Source of the DNA: Peromyscus leucopus
Lineage: Eukaryota > Chordata > Mammalia > Rodentia > Cricetidae
Assembly: GCF_004664715.2 (NCBI RefSeq)
Contig: NC_051070.1
Location: 46,572,456-46,636,455 of the forward strand
Direction: 5' to 3'
Length of the DNA stretch: 64,000 nucleotides
This document shows positions 58,031 through 64,000 of the stretch, one piece after another; position 1 is the stretch's first letter, and the number at the start of each line of letters is the position of its first letter. The translations under genes and the position numbers were made by a program. The notes beneath the pieces were generated by a model. The model saw nothing but the letters and a program-made list of their open reading frames with translations. It searched no databases and was not told the DNA's origin.

Positions 58031-58438
58031 AATTAAAACTGAGCATCTGCTTGTATCACATCTAGACGTCTCTGTACCTGAGACAAGCCTCCTGAACAAA
58101 AGAAACAGCCAACCCTAGAAATGCTCAGAGGAGACAGGAAGGGGGTGAGGCACCTCAGAGAAGAGGCTTGGAAGCCGGCATGACAAGTACTCCATGAATA
58201 TAAGCAGGCTACAGACTTCTATGAATTTATGTGGAGAGCCAAAGACAGAGCTCCTCAATGTCAGTTCAGTCATTCCCAATATTTGTCTCACATACTCTGA
58301 CTTGAAGATTTGCTCTCCAGGTTTGCTCACAGATAGTGCTATGGCCTCACCTAGGGAGACCCCATACTTACAAACATCCCAGCACAATGTAGGCACACGT
58401 CCTCTCCAGGCTGATGGCTGTGAGGGAACTTGAAAAAC

Positions 58439-58439
<1 letters not shown>
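58031..58439. other. unassigned non-coding sequence
   Basis: Nothing recognised. Confidence 0.5.
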
Positions 58440-58487
<48 letters not shown>

Positions 58488-58528
58488 ACACGCACGCACG
58501 CACACGCACATGCACACGCACACACACA
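58440..58528. repeat. (CA)n with CACG units
   Basis: About 89 bases of CA with many CG interruptions in the second half (GCACGCACGC). Confidence 0.97.
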
Positions 58529-59269
58529 ATTCTATGGGAACAACAATTCAAAGTTAACATCATCCTGTGCAATGGATAACTCCCCGTACATCTTCTTGCT
58601 GAAGCTGACTTGGACCATACTGTTGCGTACGTCTTTTCTGAGTGTGCCTTGCCTACGCTACCCTGTGTGTGGAATGACTCAGTTCTCCCACCACTTTCCT
58701 CAATTTAATTTGCTGCAACACCTCCATTCATGCCAAGCTTCGTGGTGCCATTTGCCCTTCCCCGGAGTGACTATGATCATAAATGTGGGTGCTGTAATTG
58801 TGCCTCATCGTACTGCTAAATTGATCATCTGCCTGTTATATTAAATCAAGCCTATTATTTTATTTCTATTACAAAGGGGAGGTGACTATAACATTACAAC
58901 ATTTCACAGAGAACTTATGGATCCTGGTTTGAGAAACGTTCAATTAGGTGAGATGCCTACCCTGGTAGCATCCTCCTATCTGCCCAGCTTTTCACGGTTT
59001 GTTCCTAAGGAGAGACAGGGATGCAGCTCCTACACCATCAGTCTACGTAGAAGAAGGCATTTTCACAACAAACTTCCCTCTATCATGATGGAAGAATTCT
59101 CAGGAAACCCAAGTCAAAAAATGACCCGCCTGCACTCCCAGCCAACCTTCCCCCTACATTGCTCTGGTGACCACACTTGGCTATGTCCCCAGGAATCCTA
59201 AGATACTAAGTGAATGAAGCTCTTCATTAGCGAATTGTTTAGAAACCAGCCTGTCTTGACTTATTTTGA
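58529..59269. other. unassigned non-coding sequence
   Basis: No gene or repeat recognised. The part 58640-58900 shows no simple repeat and could be tested for conservation. Confidence 0.5.
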
Positions 59270-59622
59270 TTTCTCACGCTTTATCTATAGTAAATATACA
59301 TATACGTCTCGGCCATTTTTCCCATGGGCGGTAACACTAAACGTATTCACGCTGGTGTGCAACCACTGTCTAGACCCTTTTCATCCTATAGAGCCCTGAG
59401 TGCTGTTCTCAATACACATGAACGCTCCCTCCACCTCCCTGGCATCCTCAGCCTTTGCTTCCGGATTTCTGTTTTAGAGTTTGTCTGTCCTAAGGGCCCC
59501 TATAGAACCGGGTGGTACAGTATCACTCTTCTGTGACTGACTCACCCCACTTGGTACAGTTTGTCTTCACAGTTCATCCATATTGTAAGGGGTCAAGAAT
59601 TGCCTCCTTAAGAAAGCTGAAG
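59270..59622 (+). mobile_element. L1M 3' UTR, left part (interrupted)
   Basis: GTATTCACGCTGGTGTGCAA, GTACAGTATCACTCTTCTGT, GACTGACTCACCCCACTTGG, CACAGTTCATCCATATTGTA and TTAAGAAAGCTGAAG align with the mammalian L1M 3' UTR. It breaks off in the 'ggctgaatagtattccattg' region. Confidence 0.68.
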
Positions 59623-60567
59623 TGTCGTGATCCGCCTCAGCCTGGGTTCAGGGGTGTCAGCGCTAACAAATAAATTGTCCAACCACCAGATGAGTTTCAC
59701 ACAAGAGGCCAGCCCCAAATAACTTCAGCTGTCTTTATTTATACATCAGAAACAAGCATGTTTTTCCATACTAGCAAACAAGTTTTTCCCATCCTCCAAT
59801 GTTAACTACTCCAGCAAAAACAAGTATGTCAGATCTAGTTTTTCCCAACTTTTACATCAAAACATTTTTAAACCAAAAACAACATTTTTCTAGCTTGGCC
59901 AAATATCGGGCCAGGTATGTCCTGTCTTTACAAAACTAAAAGATGATCGACTGCTGTGGGATATCTTTCTGGATGCTATGACTATGTGTTGCTCTGATTG
60001 GTTGATAAATAAAGCTGTTTGGCCAATGTGGATGCAGAATAAAGTTAGGCAGTACATTCAAACTAAAGAGACAGAGGAAAGGGGCCGGGTGGGACTGGAG
60101 AAACTTCTGGCTACAACTGACAGAGGCACACATTTTCAAGAACAAGAATCTTGTCCAAAACATATTTACAGAAATAGGGGTGATCTGCCTCCCCTCCTGT
60201 CAGTACTGAGTCAGAACAGCTCCTGGGGTCCAAAGTGACAGCTGGCATCCCCAGACCAAAAAAAAAAAAACCTGAGAAGTATCAGCTCCCAAAGAATTTT
60301 AGGGGAAAGAAAAAATGGAGTTTCCAGGGATGACCATCTCTGTCCCATTCATGATTGATAAAATGACACTAAAAAAAAACCACCAAGAGCATCATAATAT
60401 TATGAGAGAGAAGAGAGCATGCGGGCCGGATGGTCCCAGCAGTGTTCTGCACTGTCCCAAAGTTCACTGGTCCTTGCAGAGTGAGGCTGTCCCCGTGGTC
60501 TCCTCTGGAGACCCGTGGGACAAACACTCGCATACTGGTTCAAAATTAGACCTCAAGGCTTCCAACA
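59623..60567 (-). mobile_element. LTR-element insertion with CTGAAG duplication
   Basis: The 945-bp block starts TGTCGTGATCC and ends CTTCCAACA, so it has TG...CA ends, and CTGAAG sits on each side (59617-59622, 60568-60573). Antisense AATAAA near 59735 suggests minus orientation. It contains a segment like the cricetid LTR at 63672, so it may be composite. No gag, pol or env is recognisable. Confidence 0.55.
59952..60110 (+). mobile_element. LTR segment related to cricetid LTR
   Basis: TGCTGTGGGATATCTTTCTG, TGATTGGTTGATAAATAAAG and GTTTGGCCAATGTGG resemble the start of the LTR at 63672, with CCAAT-type and AT-rich promoter motifs. The right limit is unclear. Confidence 0.5.
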
Positions 60568-60790
60568 CTGAAGATTATTCCATTAGCTGAATATGTCACA
60601 CACATCTCCCCATGCTTGTTTTCTGCCCAATACTTTAATCACTTCCATATTTGGGTTATTCTAAGTAAAGCTGCTATGAACATGGGCATAGTTAATGGAT
60701 TTTTCTCCATTGTTTCGGTTCTATTATGTTTTCTAGATTTGCTAAATTTCCACTTAAGCCTGGGAGAAACTGCCTTTAGGATTTGGGCCC
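60568..60790 (+). mobile_element. L1M 3' UTR, right part
   Basis: CTGAAGATTATTCCATTAGC, CCATATTTGGGTTATTCTAA and AAAGCTGCTATGAACATGGG resume the L1M consensus where the left part stopped. Confidence 0.65.
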
Positions 60791-62699
60791 CCCCCCCTTT
60801 GTTTCTCCCGTGTATAATTTCATCCCCCTTTTCTCCCAGGCATGGGCACAGAGCTGCACAGGGTGACATTTTCATGGGCCACACTACAGAAGGCCCTAGA
60901 GGAACACACAAACCCACACCAACAACAGTGCCTGGCTCGGCTCCAGTGGAGAAGAGCGGAGCAGGTCGTTAGGGTCGCTCTTAGTCACTGGCAGCTGGCC
61001 TCACAGCAGTGTGGGAGCTTCTTCCCTCAGTGGGTCCCCTCCCGCTCATCAGTTTTACAAATGTTAGAGCCGAAGCTGTGCCCCTTGTGACTGGTAAAGG
61101 CAACCCAAAGTTAGCTGCCGTTGTAGGTGGAGGCTGTCGCTCCTGTGTGAAGTCTTCTCCAAGAGTGACACACTGAAATGTGCTGTGCCTTTTACAGAGA
61201 AGTATCCAAAATGCCACCATCGAACGGCTGCCCACACTGACGTACACCCAGACATGTACACTAGCACTTATGTACACACACGAGCGTGCCTGTACCCCCA
61301 CAGAGACCCGACGGTAGAGTCAAGAGCCTGCTGACCTTCTGAAAACCATTATCCCAAAGCTGGAGCCATACAGAAGCTCCCTTGATCATGGCTCTACTTC
61401 CTACTGGTCAGAGGGAAAAAAAAAAATCTTCCTGGTCACATGTGTTTCTCCCAGTGGCTTCATGACAGAAGGAAGTGACTGGCCCTACTCCCCCCACAGA
61501 AGCAAATGCATTTTCACAAAAGGCAGAACCCCAGAGACTCTGGGTCCCCAGCTACCCAAGGAGACTCTGGCTCTCCCAGGTATACAGCCCCCTCCATGAG
61601 GTCCTGGGAGCAGCTGAAGAGCTCATGGGAGGCTGGAGCGTCGTCCATTTAAAGATGGATTCACAGTGAGCTGTTCCGTCCTTCCCCTCTGTGTGTAGCA
61701 AGTCTGAAGAGTAAACCTGAGTTATGAAAAGTGTTTTGCAAACGATTAAAAACGCTTTACAAGGAATGCATCATTGCTTGTTTGAAATGCAGCTTCATGA
61801 GAAGAATTTTCTTCTCTGAAACGTGGCTCACAGTTCTCATGCCTGTCAAGTAGGATTCGGTCTTGGGAGTGAGCAGATAATTAAACCTAGCTACCAACTC
61901 CACTCTGCCTGGCCTGCGGCATGTCCAGGATCACAAAGCTGCTTAAAGATCAAAGGGCTCTTGAGTCCAGAAGCTAAGTTTGCATCTGCTTCACCTCCTG
62001 CTCTGAGAGGAGCCAGCTCTTCAGAGCAGCTGCAAGTGTCCGCTCTGTGTTCCCAAGTAAATCCCACTTTCATTTCCTACCATCCCCTGCAAGCAGTACC
62101 AGATTGGGGGGCAGAGTTGGGAGAGACAGTGGCAGGCGTGACCTGCACTTCAATTGGGGGCACAGAAGGGGGGGCCTCCTGGCCACCTACACACCTCTCA
62201 AAATAAGAGATGGAAATGTCAGCAGCAGGAAATCTCTCTTGAGGAGGAAACTCAAGTGCCTGCCTTTCCTGTTCTGTCGTGAACCTCCAGTAATCAAATT
62301 CTGCTAAAAATAGGTTTGCTTGTGTTCTCTCACTGTAAGTTTCTTAACTTCTCCCTCCGAGCTTGAAAGAATTCAAAACTGCCCCCATTTCCATCCTCTT
62401 GCCAATGGTCACCATGTCAATCATGAAAATGAAATCTTGATATCTTCCTTTTTTCAGTTATCCATCCCTTTCCAAGACTGTAAAGCCCAACAGTCACATA
62501 ACTGCTGGGATGCTATCCCACAAAGGAGTTGGCCAGGGAGAGAGACTCAACTATACAGTGACCTTCACCTTGGAGAATACCAACAAGAAGAAATGTGTAA
62601 GGGTCCTTGGCTCCACTGCATCTAAAGGGAGAATTGATGAGACCCCCCCACACACACACACTTTTAGCCAACAAAGTTCTTCTTAAGTACCCTATTTAG
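60791..62699. other. unassigned non-coding sequence
   Basis: About 1.9 kb. A possible MIR tail (GAAAAGTGTTTTGCAAACGA, 61725) is the only trace of a repeat, and short G runs lie at 62105-62180. Confidence 0.45.
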
Positions 62700-63285
62700 T
62701 GTTAACTGTCAACTTGACATGGTCAAGTCACCTGAGAAGCATCTCAGTTGAAGGACTGTGTAAATCATTTGGCCTGTGGGTATGTCTTTGGGGGATTGTC
62801 TTGCTTCTTGTTTGATATAGTAGGGCTCGGCCCACTGTGAGCCGCACCATTCCCTGGGCAGGTGATCCTGGGCTATATAAGAAGAGTTAAGGATGGGCTG
62901 GAGAGGTGGCTCAGAGGTTAAGAGCACTGGCTGTTCTTCCAGAGGTCCTGAGTTCAATTCCCAGCACCCATATGGTGGCTCACAACCATCTGTAATGAGA
63001 TCTGGCTCCCTCTTCTGGCCTGCAGGGATACATGCAAACAAAACACTGTATACATAATAAATAAATAAATCTTTAAAAAAAGAAAAAAAAGGAAGAAGAA
63101 GAGTTAAGGATAAGCCTAGGAGCGACTGACAGTAGTGTCCCTCATATCTTCTGCTTTGTTGTTTCTGCGTGAGCTCTTACCCTGACGTCCCTCAAACGTG
63201 GACTGTAGCCTATAAGCTGAAATAAACCCCTTTTTCCCTAAGGTGCTTTTGCCCACAGTGTCTTATCACAGCAACAGGGATGAAA
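62700..63285 (+). mobile_element. rodent MaLR-like LTR, carrying a B2
   Basis: TGTTAACTGTCAACTTGACA, CTCAGTTGAAGGACTGTG, GGATCCTGGGCTATATAAG-type sequence (62865) and AAGCTGAAATAAACCCC (63216) match the copies at 44521 and 57437. A B2 interrupts it at 62895-63095. Confidence 0.7.
62895..63095 (+). mobile_element. B2 SINE, young, with target duplications
   Basis: GGGCTGGAGAGGTGGCTCAG, GAGCACTGGCTGTTCTTCCA, GAGTTCAATTCCCAGCACCC, CCCTCTTCTGGCCTGCAGGG, an AATAAATAAATAAAT run and a purine-rich tail make a full B2. AAGAAGAGTTAAGGAT is repeated perfectly at 62879-62894 and 63096-63111. Confidence 0.95.
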
Positions 63286-63671
63286 CAAGAAGACCCAGCA
63301 TCTCAGAAACTTCCACAGGGGTCTCTCAGATGTTAAGTGTGAATCAACATCAAGGAAACTACTACTCACCGGTCAGGTGCTGTACACCTCCATACTTCTT
63401 GATATACTTTTCCAAGCCCTTAACCGTTTCTCTAGACCACTATCCCAGGGTTGTCTTGTGACCATGAATCCTGTTACCTCCCAACATCCACCTCTGGAGC
63501 CAGCCAGCCCCATCATCACTTGACCTAAGTTATGACTACTCATGGCTAAGATGTCTGAGCAGCTACACCAAGTTCTTGACCACACAGCTCTTGAAGTTCT
63601 GTTCCAACCCCCAGAGGGCTCAGAAATAAACCTTCCTCAAATGTTGAAGCTGAATCCAACCAAGAGGAGAC
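63286..63671. other. unassigned non-coding sequence
   Basis: Nothing recognised. Confidence 0.5.
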
Positions 63672-64000
63672 TGCTGTGGGATGGTCTGTATGTCAAATTA
63701 CTCAGATTGGTCAATAAATAAAACACTGATTGGCCAGTGGCTAGGCAGGAAGTATAGGCGGGACTAACAGAGAGGAGAAAAGAAAGAACAGGAAGGCAGA
63801 AGGAGTCACTGCCAGCCACCACCAGGACAAGCAGCATGTGAAGATGCCAGTAAGCCACGAGCCATGTGGCAAGGTATAGATTTATGGAAATGGATTAATT
63901 TAAGCTATAAGAACAGTTAGCAAGAAGCCTGCCACGGCCATACAGTTTGTAAGCAATATAAGTCTCTGTATTTACTTGGTTGAGTCTGAGCAGCTGTGGA
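63672..64000 (+). mobile_element. cricetid ERV LTR, cut by window end
   Basis: TGCTGTGGGATGGTCTGTAT, GATTGGTCAATAAATAAAAC, GGCTAGGCAGGAAGTATAGG, AGCCACGAGCCATGTGGCAA and CACGGCCATACAGTTTGTAA are an LTR-like repeat I associate with cricetid genomes. The right end lies beyond the window. Confidence 0.62.

Noticed and set aside
58115..58572. Cys/Val/Arg-rich minus-strand frames
   Set aside because: They read the CA/CG microsatellite at 58440-58528.

Overview
The window looks like non-coding nuclear DNA from a muroid rodent, most likely Cricetidae (hamster, vole or deer-mouse group). The evidence is the repeat content: B1, B2, B3, B4 and ID SINEs, URR1 DNA elements, ORR1/MT-type MaLR LTRs and Lx-type L1 3' ends are rodent features. 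The intact B1 at 40416-40537 carries the 3' end (GGAAAGGCGCAAAGCTACAC) that I associate with cricetid rather than murine B1. I recognised no protein-coding exon, structural RNA gene, CpG-island promoter or processed pseudogene. Every long open frame is either a microsatellite or SINE read-through, or lacks any recognisable domain. Family names come from memory of consensus sequences, not from a search.

Layout. 1-9 kb: a MIR split by an L1 3' end, a B1, a probable ERVK-type LTR with TATA and poly(A) signals (2253-2688), a TG/GA microsatellite, a B3, a MER20 (4612-4803), a long L2 (5240-6145) and a MaLR LTR. 9-20 kb: mostly unique DNA with B3, MIR, an ORR1-type LTR, an LTR-like promoter block (17195-18076), an AAAT microsatellite and a URR1. 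20-32 kb: URR1, MIRs, B2, an L1 3' end, and an ID SINE cut by an ORR1-type LTR; 28.1-31.8 kb is unusually repeat-poor. 32-46 kb: MIR, MLT1-type LTRs, B4, a CA-CG-TG tract, and a MaLR-like element carrying a young B1 with perfect target-site duplications. 46-55 kb: B4, an old L1M fragment, a 180-bp GA/GGGA purine tract, a repeat-poor 3-kb stretch and a C-rich G4/i-motif candidate. 55-64 kb: the densest mosaic, with an Lx-type L1 3' UTR (minus strand) that has grown a private minisatellite, an L1M interrupted by a 945-bp TG...CA element with a CTGAAG duplication, a MaLR-like element carrying a young B2, and a cricetid LTR running off the window end.

The elements do not form a pathway. What the window records is an insertion history: mammal-wide MIR, L2, MER20 and L1M at the bottom, then MaLR, URR1 and Lx, then B1, B2 and cricetid LTRs. 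I found no convincing undescribed biological system. The items most worth checking are the L1-derived minisatellite, the nested insertions that give relative dates, the non-B-DNA tracts, the MER20 copy, the LTR-like promoter blocks, and the repeat-poor stretches that may hold conserved regulatory DNA.
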